Shown piece by piece: positions 23,365-31,949 of a DNA stretch of 64,000 bases. Each line of letters opens with the position of its first letter. The first letter of the stretch is position 1. The DNA comes from an uncultured Eubacteriales bacterium (lineage in GTDB: Bacteria; Bacillota; Clostridia; Oscillospirales; Acutalibacteraceae): positions 12,984 through 76,983 of the forward strand of contig CAKSYX010000006.1 in NCBI GenBank assembly GCA_934525065.1, given 5' to 3'. The translations under genes and the position numbers were made by a program. The notes under the pieces were generated by a model that made no database searches, was not told the DNA's origin, and worked only from the letters and a program-made list of their open reading frames with translations.

Positions 23365-24254
23365 CAGAAACAAAAACCGCTTTTATCGCAATTGTCGGCC
23401 GTCCGAATGTCGGAAAATCTTCAATTCTCAACCGCTTGCTTTCCGCAAAGGTTGCAATTGTTTCCGATAAACCCCAAACAACGCGCACAAGAATCATGGG
23501 CGTTCTGACGAAGGACGAGACTCAGCTTGTTTTTACCGATACCCCCGGCTTTCACCGTCCGCATAACAAGCTCGGCGAAAAAATGATCAAAGCCGTGACG
23601 GAAAGTATCGGCGGCGTTGATGCGTGTATGTTTGTGACGGAACCGGAGGGCGAGCTTCGCGAGGAGGAAAAGGAGCTGCTTTCAAAGTGCCGCGCACAAA
23701 AAATGCCCGTTGTGCTTGTAATCAACAAAATTGACACTGTTGCGCAAAAGACCGACCTCATGAAGCGCATTGCATATCTTTCTGCTCAGTATGATTTTGA
23801 AGCAGTAGTTCCGGTTTCCGCCCTCAAAAACGATGGAATGGACGCGCTCACAGATGAGCTGACTGCGCTTGCTTTTCCGTCGGAGCACTTTTTTCCCGAT
23901 GATACCCTCACCGATCAGCCGGAAAGGGTCATTGCAGGCGAAATAATCCGCGAAAAGATGCTTCGCCTTCTTGACCGCGAAATTCCGCACGGCGTTGCAG
24001 TTTCAATCGAAAAAATGCGTGAACGGCCGGATAAGGACATCATGGACGTTGAAGCGGTGATATACTGCGAAAAAGAGAGCCATAAGGGCATCATAATAGG
24101 AAAAGGCGGTTCAATGCTTAAGCGTATTTCAACATACGCAAGGCAGGACATGGAACGCTTTTTTGACTGCAAAATCAATCTCAAATGCTGGGTCAAGGTT
24201 AAGGAAGGCTGGCGCAATCGTGAAGGCCTTATCCATAACTTCGGCCTTGATTAA
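23361..24254 (+). CDS. era: GTPase Era
   Basis: Era binds 16S rRNA and helps late 30S maturation. The 297-residue protein has the GTPase motifs G1 (GRPNVGKSS), G2 (TTRTRIMG), G3 (DTPG) and G4 (NKID), then a KH domain with IIIGKGGSMLKRI near the C-terminus. Length is normal. The ATG overlaps the stop of the preceding transporter gene. The order era-yqzL-recO is conserved in Firmicutes. Confidence 0.97.
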   Translation: MTETKTAFIAIVGRPNVGKSSILNRLLSAKVAIVSDKPQTTRTRIMGVLTKDETQLVFTDTPGFHRPHNKLGEKMIKAVTESIGGVDACMFVTEPEGELREEEKELLSKCRAQKMPVVLVINKIDTVAQKTDLMKRIAYLSAQYDFEAVVPVSALKNDGMDALTDELTALAFPSEHFFPDDTLTDQPERVIAGEIIREKMLRLLDREIPHGVAVSIEKMRERPDKDIMDVEAVIYCEKESHKGIIIGKGGSMLKRISTYARQDMERFFDCKINLKCWVKVKEGWRNREGLIHNFGLD

Positions 24255-24336
24255 AAGAAACCGAATTTTTCCTGTTTAAATCGTGCCGTTTCTGCGCAGA
24301 GTATTAAGGTAAAATATACTTTGCGGAGGGACAGTC

Positions 24337-24570
24337 ATGAACAAAAAGGAACTTTGGCGTATTTTCATGAAAACCGGCAGAGTCTCGGATTATCTCAACT
24401 ATAAAAACGCAAGAGACAGCGAGCGTCCGCCCGAGCATGATGTTTTTTCCGAAGAATTTGCCGAGGAATTTGTCAATAACTTTGACGGAGACTTCCCTGA
24501 AATGCAAAAAAGGCAGACGGAAATCTCTTCGTCCGAGGAATATGAGGATATTGACGACTATGATTATTAA
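24337..24570 (+). CDS. yqzL: YqzL-like small protein with acidic extension
   Basis: The 77-residue protein begins KKELWRIFMKTGRVSDYLNYK, which matches the short YqzL family (phenylalanine/tryptophan-x3-F-x-KTG-x4-YL-x-YK) found between era and recO in Firmicutes. The remaining about 50 residues are acidic and end in EDIDDYDY; typical YqzL proteins are only about 47 residues, so this is a longer form. Function is unknown. GGAGGG precedes the ATG. Its end overlaps recO by 11 bases, so recO translation is probably coupled to it. Confidence 0.75.
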   Translation: MNKKELWRIFMKTGRVSDYLNYKNARDSERPPEHDVFSEEFAEEFVNNFDGDFPEMQKRQTEISSSEEYEDIDDYDY

Positions 24571-25303
24571 AACCGACGGAATTGTGATCCGCGAACAGAC
24601 AACAGGCGAAAGAGACCGACTTGTAACCCTGCTCACGCGCTCAAACGGCGTGGTCAGGGCTTTCGTCAACGGAGGAAGGAGCCCCAAAAGCAAAAACGTT
24701 GCTTCAACGGGGCTCTTGTGCTATTCCGACCTTGTGATTGAAAAAAAGAAAAACGGCGTTTACATAATTACCGAAGCCGCACCGAAAGAAGTTTTCTTTG
24801 CCTTGCGCGACGACCTTGTTTCGCTTTCGCTTGCGCAGTATTTCGCCGAGCTTGCTTCTGAGCTTGCGCCGCGCGAAGAGGAGGCGGACGAGTTTTTGCG
24901 TGTGCTTCTCAATGCCGTTTATTTTGTTTCGCAAAAGAAGCGCGATCCTCAGCTTATCAAGGCGTCAACGGAATTGCGCCTGCTTTCGATCGCCGGTTAT
25001 ATGCCGTCAATTGTTGCCTGCTGTTCCTGCGGGAAATTTGAAAGCGAAACAATGCGCTTTTCCGTTGCTACCGGCCGCCTTTACTGCGGCGAGTGCCTGC
25101 CTGCGGAAAAGACGTATGAGCTGCCGCTCGGAGTTGTTACCGCGATGAGGCATATCTGCTTTTCCGAAACGCCGAAGCTTTTTTCCTTCTCGCTTTCAAA
25201 ATCGTCGCTGGAGCTTCTCTGTGAGGTCAGCGAAAAGTATTTGAAAAACGTAACCATGAGAAACTATAAAACGCTCGATTTTTATAAAACAATGACCCGG
25301 TAG
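24560..25303 (+). CDS. recO: DNA repair protein RecO
   Basis: RecO loads RecA onto SSB-coated single strands and anneals strands in recombinational repair. The 247-residue protein starts IIKTDGIVIREQTTGERDRLVTLLT, the N-terminal OB fold. It continues with the helical domain and a zinc site of paired cysteines (CCSCGKFE ... LYCGECL). The ATG at 24560 gives the family N-terminus; a longer reading would add 41 unrelated residues in the yqzL overlap. Confidence 0.95.
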   Translation: MIIKTDGIVIREQTTGERDRLVTLLTRSNGVVRAFVNGGRSPKSKNVASTGLLCYSDLVIEKKKNGVYIITEAAPKEVFFALRDDLVSLSLAQYFAELASELAPREEEADEFLRVLLNAVYFVSQKKRDPQLIKASTELRLLSIAGYMPSIVACCSCGKFESETMRFSVATGRLYCGECLPAEKTYELPLGVVTAMRHICFSETPKLFSFSLSKSSLELLCEVSEKYLKNVTMRNYKTLDFYKTMTR

Positions 25304-25317
25304 GATAGGCGTTTGCA

Positions 25318-25447
25318 TGAAGAACTTGTTTTCCCGCACATTGCGGCACTTTTTGTCTCGCTGTATGCCGGCATTGCGAGACTTTGTAGCGCAGTCTCGG
25401 CGGAAAAATGCCTTAAAAAACGGCATTGAGTTTGAAGCTCTTCAGCC
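25318..25447 (+). repeat. Dispersed repeat, short copy (tail module only)
   Basis: Two segments match the long copy at 37810-38304. CTTGTTTTCCCGCACATTGC and the following CACTTTTTGTCT match near 38031. The stretch from CGCAGTCTCGGCG through ATGCCTTAAAAAAC and CTCTTCAGCC matches 38215-38272. About 150 bases of the long copy are absent between them. It lies between recO and mutS2. Confidence 0.75.
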
Positions 25448-25473
25448 TTAACCGGAAAACAGGAGGGATAAAA

Positions 25474-27864
25474 TTGAATAAGGATTATCTGGCTCTTGAC
25501 CTTGACAAAGTTCTTGAAAAACTTTCGTCCTTCGTTTGCAGTGCAGACGGAAAAGACGAGATCTCGCGTCTTGAACCGCAAAGCGACTTCGGCTCTGTTC
25601 AGGCGCTCCTTAACCGGACAACGGACGCGCATATGCTTATGGCTCGGTTCGGTGCGCCGTCCTTCGGCGGGCTTAAAAATGTCAACAATGCTCTTGCACG
25701 CGCAAACGCGGGCAGTGTGCTTTCAATGCGCGAGCTGCTTGACATTGCCGAGGTTCTGCGTTCGATTCGCGGAATCGTTCAGTGGCGCAGCAAAAACGAG
25801 GGCGTGCGCTGCTCGGTTGATGTTTATTTCGATGCCCTGACGCCGAATAAATATCTTGAAGATAAAATAACCACGGCGATCATAAGTGAGGACGAGATGA
25901 GCGATAATGCTTCTCCGACGCTTTATGATATTCGCCGCAAAATTCGCGCCGCCTCCTCAAAGGTACGCGACCGTCTTGACAAAATGATACGCTCCTCACA
26001 GTACCAAAAGGCACTGCGCGAAGCAATCGTGACCATGCGCAACGGACGCTACGTTGTTCCCGTAAAGGTTGAGCACCGTTCCGAGGTCAGCGGCCTTGTT
26101 CACGACACCTCCTCAAGCGGAGCCACGGTTTTCATTGAGCCTGCCGGCGTTGTTGAAGCCAACAACGAAATCAAGGTCCTTCAAGGCAAGGAGCAAGAGG
26201 AGATTGACAAGATTCTCTATGAGCTTTCGACCGAAGCAGGCAGCTTTTTTGAGGGCATCAAAGCGAGCTATGAGTGCGCTGTTGAGCTTGATGTAATTTT
26301 TGCAAAGGCAAAGCTTGCTTATGAAATGAAGGCTATGACGCCGATTCTCAACGATGAGGGAAGGATTCTTCTCAACCGTGCGCGTCATCCTCTCATTGAC
26401 CCGAAAAAGGTTGTTGCAACCGATATACGTCTCGGCACTGACTTCGATACCCTTATAATTACCGGGCCGAATACAGGCGGAAAAACCGTTTCAATAAAAA
26501 CGGTCGGCCTTTTCACGCTGATGGCGATGTGCGGCCTTATGATTCCTGCCGGAGACAGAAGCGAAATTTCCGTCTTTGACCATGTTTTTGCCGATATCGG
26601 AGACGAACAGAGCATTGAGCAGTCGCTTTCAACCTTCTCGTCTCATATCACAAACATAATTCGTATCATAAACGCCGTCAATGACCGCTCACTCGTTCTT
26701 ATTGATGAGCTGGGTGCCGGAACCGACCCTGTTGAAGGTGCTGCGCTCGCGACCGCAATTTTGGAACGAATCCACGAAAAGGGCGCAAAAATTGCCGCAA
26801 CGACCCATTACGCCGAGCTTAAGGCCTATGCGCTTGAAACTCCCGGCGTTGAAAACGGTTGCTGTGAATTTGACGTTGCTTCGCTCAGACCTACATACCG
26901 TCTGCTTATCGGCGTTCCCGGAAGGTCAAACGCTTTCGCAATTTCAAAACGGCTCGGAATGGAAAGCGGCGTCATTGAACGTGCGCAGTCTTTGGTTTCA
27001 AGTGCCAACGCAAGCTTTGAGGGTGTTATTGAATCACTTGAAAAAAGCCGCCAGGCTTTTGAAGCAAAGCGCGATGAAGCCGAACAGATCCGCTTTGAAG
27101 CGACCAAGGCAAAAACCGAAGCGCAAAAATATAAAGACAGTATTGAAGACCTGCGTAAAAAGGAGCTTGACAAGGCACAGCAGCAGGCGACGAAAATTAT
27201 TGAGCAGGCAAAACGCAGTGCCTATGCGCTTGTGAGCGAGCTTGAAGAGCTTAAACGCGAGAGCGCAAAGTCCAGGGACAAAGCCGAAGCCGCAAGGCGC
27301 GCAAAGCAGCTTATGAAAAAGAGCATGGGTGAATTTGACGATATAACGAACCCTGTTACCTCTGCTCTTGCTGATGATGAAAGCTATATTGTTCCGCAAA
27401 CGCTTAAAATCGGCGATGAAGTTTTACTTGCCGATATCGGAAAGACCGCAACCGTTACCGCTCTTGAAGACAAAAAGGGTGAGGTCGAGGTTCTTGCCGG
27501 AATAATCAAAATGAGGACGCCGAAAAGCAATCTCAGAGTCGGAAAGAGCCTGAAAAGCGCAAAGAGTACCACTCGTTCCGCACCGAAAAAGGCCGCGCAT
27601 GAGTTTAAACCAGCCGGTTCGGAAAAGGCCGAATGCGACCTTCGCGGAATGAACGTTGAAGAGGGCATCATGGAGCTTGAGCGTCACCTTGACCGCTGCA
27701 TGAGGCTCGGTCTCAATGAAATCAGCGTTATCCACGGCAAAGGCACGGGTGTTCTGCGCCGCGGCATTCAGGACTACCTGAGAAAATGCAAGTACGTCAA
27801 GTCCTTCCGTCTCGGAACCTTCGGCGAAGGCGAAAACGGAGTAACAATTGTTACGCTGAAGTAA
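25474..27864 (+). CDS. mutS2: MutS2 endonuclease/ribosome-associated ATPase with Smr domain
   Basis: The 796-residue protein has the MutS core and clamp domains, an ATPase with Walker A (TGPNTGGKTV), Walker B (VLIDELGAGTDP) and STFSSHI, a long coiled coil rich in Glu/Lys/Gln (about residues 500-620), and a C-terminal Smr domain (HGKGTGVLRRGIQDYL). MutS2 acts on recombination intermediates and, in B. subtilis, splits collided ribosomes. The TTG at 25474 is taken as the start because AGGAGG lies seven bases upstream; an upstream in-frame TTG at 25426 falls inside the repeat. Confidence 0.95.
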   Translation: MNKDYLALDLDKVLEKLSSFVCSADGKDEISRLEPQSDFGSVQALLNRTTDAHMLMARFGAPSFGGLKNVNNALARANAGSVLSMRELLDIAEVLRSIRGIVQWRSKNEGVRCSVDVYFDALTPNKYLEDKITTAIISEDEMSDNASPTLYDIRRKIRAASSKVRDRLDKMIRSSQYQKALREAIVTMRNGRYVVPVKVEHRSEVSGLVHDTSSSGATVFIEPAGVVEANNEIKVLQGKEQEEIDKILYELSTEAGSFFEGIKASYECAVELDVIFAKAKLAYEMKAMTPILNDEGRILLNRARHPLIDPKKVVATDIRLGTDFDTLIITGPNTGGKTVSIKTVGLFTLMAMCGLMIPAGDRSEISVFDHVFADIGDEQSIEQSLSTFSSHITNIIRIINAVNDRSLVLIDELGAGTDPVEGAALATAILERIHEKGAKIAATTHYAELKAYALETPGVENGCCEFDVASLRPTYRLLIGVPGRSNAFAISKRLGMESGVIERAQSLVSSANASFEGVIESLEKSRQAFEAKRDEAEQIRFEATKAKTEAQKYKDSIEDLRKKELDKAQQQATKIIEQAKRSAYALVSELEELKRESAKSRDKAEAARRAKQLMKKSMGEFDDITNPVTSALADDESYIVPQTLKIGDEVLLADIGKTATVTALEDKKGEVEVLAGIIKMRTPKSNLRVGKSLKSAKSTTRSAPKKAAHEFKPAGSEKAECDLRGMNVEEGIMELERHLDRCMRLGLNEISVIHGKGTGVLRRGIQDYLRKCKYVKSFRLGTFGEGENGVTIVTLK

Positions 27865-27880
27865 ACTTATAAAACTAATA

Positions 27881-28100
27881 AGCTATTGCATTTAGATGCA
27901 GAAAGCGTTTTCTTTGCCCCGAAGCTGTATATAGATACCGCGAGTGGGCAAAAAAACGCTTAAAAGAGCAAAATAATTTTTAATACCATCAATAAACAAA
28001 AAGACTATATTTCATATGAAGCTCCATTTGATTGGCCTCGTGAAATATAGTCTTTTGATTTTTGTTTTGCTCTTTGGTCTGCGCTAAATGTCGGCAGTCC
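27881..28100 (-). repeat. Dispersed repeat, medium copy (inverted relative to the long copy)
   Basis: The reverse complement of this 220-base stretch matches both ends of the repeat at 37810-38304. It contains the internal palindrome (AGACTATATTTCA with TGAAATATAGTCT), TTTTGCTCTTTTAAGCG and the segment GCCCACTCGCGGTATCTA. It lacks the roughly 290-base central module of the long copy. The termini carry related inverted ends (GCTATTGCATTTAG, and ACTGCCGACATTTAG on the other strand). No open reading frame of note. Confidence 0.85.
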
Positions 28101-28170
28101 TTTTTTGTGGCCAGCAATGTGTTTCGGCATATATTGACAGTGAGAGTTTGTTTTATTGAGAGGTGGAATA

Positions 28171-28440
28171 ATGAATGACACCGTTATAGTTTCACTTGTT
28201 GCTCTTGCAGGAACTCTTGCAGGAACTTTCGCCGGTATTCTGACATCGACACGGCTCACCACATACAGAATCGAGCAGCTTGAAAAGAAGGTTGAAAAGC
28301 ATAACACACTGGTTGAGCGCACTTATAAACTGGAAAGGGAGAAGGACGTGATTGACGAAAGGCTGCGGCAGCTTGAAAACCGGATCGCCGCAAGCGAAGA
28401 AGAAAAGGGAAAGCTTCCCTGCAGCGGAAAGGGGGACTGA
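28171..28440 (+). CDS. Phage-type membrane-anchored coiled-coil protein (holin-associated)
   Basis: The 89-residue protein has one N-terminal membrane segment (VIVSLVALAGTLAGTFAGIL) followed by a charged coiled coil (YRIEQLEKKVEKHN ... DERLRQLENRIA). Proteins of this build lie directly upstream of holin genes in Clostridia phages, which fits the next gene. The ATG at 28171 is preceded by GAGGTGG. No other phage gene is near: no endolysin, tail or integrase. The exact role is unknown. Confidence 0.7.
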   Translation: MNDTVIVSLVALAGTLAGTFAGILTSTRLTTYRIEQLEKKVEKHNTLVERTYKLEREKDVIDERLRQLENRIAASEEEKGKLPCSGKGD

Positions 28441-28442
28441 AA

Positions 28443-28691
28443 ATGAAAATAAACTGGAAGGTCAGGCTCAGAAACCCGATTTTTTGGCTGACAGCAATTC
28501 CGGCGTTTGTTTCGTTTGTTTATACAACGCTCGGCCTTTTCGGGGTCGTTCCCTCACTTTCGGAGGATTCGGCCGTGAAAATCGGCTCGGCCGCGGTTTC
28601 CGCGCTTGCAGCCGTCGGTGTGCTGGTTGACCCGACAACAAAGGGATTGTGTGACAGCCCTGACGCGCTCTGCTATAAGAAGCCGAAGTAA
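28443..28691 (+). CDS. Phage holin of the phiLC3 type
   Basis: The 82-residue protein matches the phiLC3-type phage holin pattern: NWKVRLRNPIFWLTAIPAF, a second hydrophobic stretch, and the hallmark end VGVLVDPTTKGLCDSPDAL followed by a short basic tail. Holins make lesions in the membrane that release the endolysin. Two membrane segments are visible. It starts two bases after the previous gene. No endolysin follows, so this is a remnant or a domesticated pair. Confidence 0.85.
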   Translation: MKINWKVRLRNPIFWLTAIPAFVSFVYTTLGLFGVVPSLSEDSAVKIGSAAVSALAAVGVLVDPTTKGLCDSPDALCYKKPK

Positions 28692-28712
28692 GGCACAATA
28701 CTTTTGATGAAA

Positions 28713-28731
28713 CTGCAGCATTTAGCGCAGG
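28713..28731 (+). repeat. Solo end of the dispersed repeat
   Basis: ACTGCAGCATTTAGCGCAG matches the terminal sequence of the repeat, which at the medium copy reads ACTGCCGACATTTAGCGCAG on the minus strand (28079-28099). The holin pair therefore lies between inverted copies of this end. Confidence 0.6.
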
Positions 28732-28739
28732 TAATTCTG

Positions 28740-28779
28740 ATCGGTGCGGACTGCCTTGCCTTTCTGCACCGATTTTTTT
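28740..28779 (+). terminator. Terminator after the holin pair
   Basis: ATCGGTGC (28740-28747) pairs with GCACCGAT (28766-28773), followed by a run of T. Confidence 0.85.
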
Positions 28780-28813
28780 GTTGCGCGGCAGACCAACTAT
28801 TTTCAAAAAACTA

Positions 28814-28842
28814 TTGATTTTTCCGCTGAAATGAGATATAAT
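28814..28842 (+). promoter_or_regulatory. recA: Promoter of recA
   Basis: TTGATT (28814-28819) and TATAAT (28837-28842) are 17 bases apart, 36 bases before the recA start codon. Confidence 0.75.
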
Positions 28843-28847
28843 GCAAA

Positions 28848-28861
28848 CGAACATTTGTACG
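28848..28861 (+). promoter_or_regulatory. Probable LexA (SOS) box of recA
   Basis: CGAACATTTGTACG differs at two positions from the Firmicutes LexA consensus CGAACRNRYGTTYG. It overlaps the expected transcription start, where LexA would block the recA promoter. Confidence 0.6.
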
Positions 28862-28877
28862 ATGTGGAGGAATTTAA

Positions 28878-29981
28878 ATGGCTGATAAAAAGACCGCTCT
28901 TGAAACTGCTCTTGCCCAGATTGAAAAGCAATACGGAAAGGGAGCTGTAATGCGTCTCGGTCAAAACACAGAGCTTAACGTTGATGCGATTCACACAGGT
29001 TCAATTTCGCTTGATATTGCGACCGGTGTCGGCGGACTTCCGAAGGGAAGAATAGTTGAAATTTACGGTCCGGAATCCTCCGGTAAGACAACTCTTGCGC
29101 TCCACTGTATTGCCGAAGCACAAAAGGCCGGCGGCGAAGCTGCGTTCATCGACGCCGAGCACGCGCTTGATCCTGTTTACTCAAAGGCTCTCGGCGTTGA
29201 CGTTGATTCGCTTCTTGTTTCTCAGCCGGATAACGGCGAGGATGCGCTTTCAATCACCGAAGCTCTTGCACGTTCGGGCGCACTTGATATTATTGTTGTT
29301 GACTCTGTTGCCGCCCTTGTTCCCAAGGCTGAAATTGAAGGCGAAATGGGCGACAGCCATGTCGGTCTGCACGCAAGACTTATGTCCCAGGCACTCAGAA
29401 AGCTGACGGGTGTTGTTGCAAAGTCAAACACTCTTGTTATTTTCATCAACCAGCTGCGCGAAAAGGTCGGTGTAATTTACGGCAGTCCGGAGGTCACGAC
29501 CGGCGGACGCGCTCTCAAGTTCTATTCTTCAATCAGAATAGATGTCCGTAAGGCTGAGATCATCAAAGGCCCGGGTAATGAATTTATCGGTTCGAGAACA
29601 CGCGCAAAAATTGTCAAGAACAAGGTTTCCCCGCCGTTCAAAGAGGCAATGTTTGACATCATGTACGGAACAGGTATCTCACACGCCGGTGAGCTTGTTG
29701 ATCTCGGCGTTGAATACGGCGTGATAAACAAGAGCGGCGCATGGTTCTCATACGGCGAAACAAGGCTCGGACAGGGCAGGGAAAACGTGAAGCTCCTTTT
29801 TGAAAAGGAAAAGGACCTTGCCGCTGAGATTGAAAAGAAGATTTTTGAAGCCTTCAAAAATAAAAGCAATGCCCACGATACACCGGCCGCTCCGGTTCTG
29901 AAATCCGCCGCCGCACCCGCACCGAAGAGCGTTTCAAAGGCGAGGGCAAAAATTGACATTGCCGTTGATGATGACGATTGA
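28878..29981 (+). CDS. recA: Recombinase RecA
   Basis: RecA forms filaments on single-stranded DNA, drives strand exchange and triggers LexA cleavage. The 367-residue protein has Walker A (GPESSGKTT), IDAEHALDP, Walker B (IIVVDSVAALVPKAE), the DNA loops (GEMGDSHVGLHARLMSQALRK and INQLREKVG) and the usual acidic C-terminus (IAVDDDD). An Ala/Pro-rich linker precedes that tail. TGGAGG lies before the ATG. It is first in an operon with recX, rimO and pgsA. Confidence 0.98.
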   Translation: MADKKTALETALAQIEKQYGKGAVMRLGQNTELNVDAIHTGSISLDIATGVGGLPKGRIVEIYGPESSGKTTLALHCIAEAQKAGGEAAFIDAEHALDPVYSKALGVDVDSLLVSQPDNGEDALSITEALARSGALDIIVVDSVAALVPKAEIEGEMGDSHVGLHARLMSQALRKLTGVVAKSNTLVIFINQLREKVGVIYGSPEVTTGGRALKFYSSIRIDVRKAEIIKGPGNEFIGSRTRAKIVKNKVSPPFKEAMFDIMYGTGISHAGELVDLGVEYGVINKSGAWFSYGETRLGQGRENVKLLFEKEKDLAAEIEKKIFEAFKNKSNAHDTPAAPVLKSAAAPAPKSVSKARAKIDIAVDDDD

Positions 29982-30610
29982 TGAAACTCACGCTTAAACA
30001 GGGAAAAAACAACAAGCTTCATATTTTGCTTGACGGCAATTACGCAATGACCGCTGACCTTGATTTTGCGGTACTTTACGGCCTGAGGGACGGGATGGAG
30101 CTTGAAGGCGAACAGCTTGACGCGCTTGAAAATGCAGTGAATGTCCGCCGTGCATTCAACAAGGCGAGTGAACTTCTTTCGTGCCGCGACCACAGCGAAA
30201 AGGAACTGCTTTTTAAGCTGCGGCAAAAAGGCTACGGCGAAGGTGCCGAAGAAGCGATTGAAAAGCTCAAAGGCTACGGCTATGTTGATGACTGCCGCTT
30301 TGCAAAAAGCTACGCTTCCGAGCTCAGTCGGCTCAAGCACTTCGGAAAACGCAGAATTGAACAGGAGCTTATGAAAAAAGGCGTTGACCGTTCTGTCATT
30401 GCAGAAGTACTTGAAGAAACGGAATTCGATGCCGAAGAGCTCGCTTGGCTTATAAACAGAAAGTATTACAGAAATTTAAATGATGAAAAGGGCGTTCAAA
30501 AAACAATCAACGCCCTTATTCGTGCAGGTTATACCTTCTCTCAAATCAAGGAAGCTCTTGAAATTGTTTCTGAAGAGACGGAAAACGAAGGAGATTTTAC
30601 CGATGAATGA
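29981..30610 (+). CDS. recX: Regulatory protein RecX
   Basis: RecX binds RecA filaments and limits their activity. The 209-residue protein has the three-helix tandem repeats of the family: ALNAVNVRRAF-type N-terminal repeat, LSCRDHSEKELLFKLRQKGY, and the C-terminal LINRKYYRNLNDEKGVQKTINALIRAGYTF. The ATG at 29981 shares its A with the recA stop (TGATG), so translation is coupled. The adjacent in-frame TTG at 29978 is less likely. Confidence 0.9.
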   Translation: MKLTLKQGKNNKLHILLDGNYAMTADLDFAVLYGLRDGMELEGEQLDALENAVNVRRAFNKASELLSCRDHSEKELLFKLRQKGYGEGAEEAIEKLKGYGYVDDCRFAKSYASELSRLKHFGKRRIEQELMKKGVDRSVIAEVLEETEFDAEELAWLINRKYYRNLNDEKGVQKTINALIRAGYTFSQIKEALEIVSEETENEGDFTDE

Positions 30611-31949
30611 AAAAATTGCTTTGATATCGCTCGGCTGTCCAAAAAATCAGGTTGACGCCGAAGCAATGCTTGCAAAGCTCAAGCAGGCGGGCTTTGATAT
30701 TGCCGCAGACGTTGACGGAGCCGACCTCGTCATTGTCAACACCTGCGGCTTCATTGAAGAGGCAAAAAAAGAAGCGATCGAAACAATCCTTTCCGTTGCC
30801 GAACTCAAAAAGGAGGGCAAGGTCGGTGCACTTCTCGTTACCGGCTGCCTTGCCGAAAGATATAAAGAAGAGGTTATCAATGAAATTCCGGAAATTGACG
30901 GGATAATCGGAATCGGACGCAACGGCGAAATTGCCCAAATCTGCGCCGATGTGCTTTCAAAAAAGCGTGTCTGCGATTTTCCGAGCAAGCTTGCGCTTCC
31001 GATTGACGGCGACAGAATTCTTTCAACGCCTTCTCATTTTGCATATCTTAAAATTGCCGAGGGCTGTTCAAACTGCTGCTCATATTGCGCAATTCCCGCA
31101 ATTCGCGGAAGGTTCCGCAGCCGTACCATGGAAAGCATAATTGCCGAGAGTGAAAACCTTGCCGCTGCCGGGGTCAGGGAGCTTGTGCTCATTGCTCAGG
31201 ACGTAACGCGCTACGGAATCGACATTTACGGCGAATTTATGCTTGCGAAGCTTTTGAAGGAGCTTTGCAAAATTGACGGCATTGAATGGATAAGACTTCT
31301 CTATTGCTATCCCGAATGTATGACGGATGAGCTTATTGAAACAATTGCTTCAGAGAAAAAAATCTGCAAATATATTGACCTTCCGCTTCAGCACGCCGAT
31401 GCCGATGTGCTTAAACGTATGAACAGAAACGGCAGCAAGGAAGAGCTGCTTGCCCTTGTCAAAAAGCTTCGTGAGCGTATAGACGGCGTAATTATCAGAA
31501 CGACCCTGATGGTAGGTTTTCCCGGGGAAACTCAGGAGAATTTTGAGGTTCTCTGCGATTTTGTCAGGGAAGCGCGTTTTGACCGTCTCGGCTGCTTTGC
31601 GTTTTCTCCCGAGGAGGGGACTGTTGCCGCAAAAATGGAAAAGCAGCTTGAGCCTGAGGTCAAGAACCACCGCGCCGAGCTTATCATGGAGGAACAGTAT
31701 CCTATTTTTGAAGAAAAGCAGAACGAAAAAATCGGAAAGACCTTCAAAGTTATTGTTGACGGCTTTGATGAGGAAAACCTGTTTTATGTCGGCAGAACAT
31801 ATATGGACTGCATTGAAATTGACAGTATCGTAATAATCTCGACCGAGGAAGAGCTTTTTCCCGGCGAGTTCGTCAACGTAAAAATTATTGCTACGGAGGA
31901 TTGCGACCTCATAGGTGAGGTCGTAAAGAACGACGATGAAAAAGCTTAA
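30603..31949 (+). CDS. rimO: Ribosomal protein S12 methylthiotransferase RimO
   Basis: RimO is a radical-SAM enzyme that methylthiolates an aspartate of ribosomal protein S12. The 448-residue protein has the N-terminal cluster domain (SLGCPKNQVDAEAM, NTCGFIEEAK, GCLAERY), the radical-SAM cysteines (EGCSNCCSYCAIP, C-x3-C-x2-C) and a C-terminal TRAM domain. The N-terminal SLGCPKN distinguishes RimO from MiaB. The ATG at 30603 overlaps the recX stop by eight bases. Its link with recA/recX is an operon position, not a known functional tie. Confidence 0.95.
   Translation: MNEKIALISLGCPKNQVDAEAMLAKLKQAGFDIAADVDGADLVIVNTCGFIEEAKKEAIETILSVAELKKEGKVGALLVTGCLAERYKEEVINEIPEIDGIIGIGRNGEIAQICADVLSKKRVCDFPSKLALPIDGDRILSTPSHFAYLKIAEGCSNCCSYCAIPAIRGRFRSRTMESIIAESENLAAAGVRELVLIAQDVTRYGIDIYGEFMLAKLLKELCKIDGIEWIRLLYCYPECMTDELIETIASEKKICKYIDLPLQHADADVLKRMNRNGSKEELLALVKKLRERIDGVIIRTTLMVGFPGETQENFEVLCDFVREARFDRLGCFAFSPEEGTVAAKMEKQLEPEVKNHRAELIMEEQYPIFEEKQNEKIGKTFKVIVDGFDEENLFYVGRTYMDCIEIDSIVIISTEEELFPGEFVNVKIIATEDCDLIGEVVKNDDEKA

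Noticed and set aside
28171..28691. An intact prophage or tailocin
   Set aside because: Only a holin and its partner are present; flanking genes are the housekeeping mutS2 and recA, with no room for other phage genes.
29522..30340. A 272-codon open frame on the minus strand
   Set aside because: Antisense to recA and recX; no motif or ribosome site.
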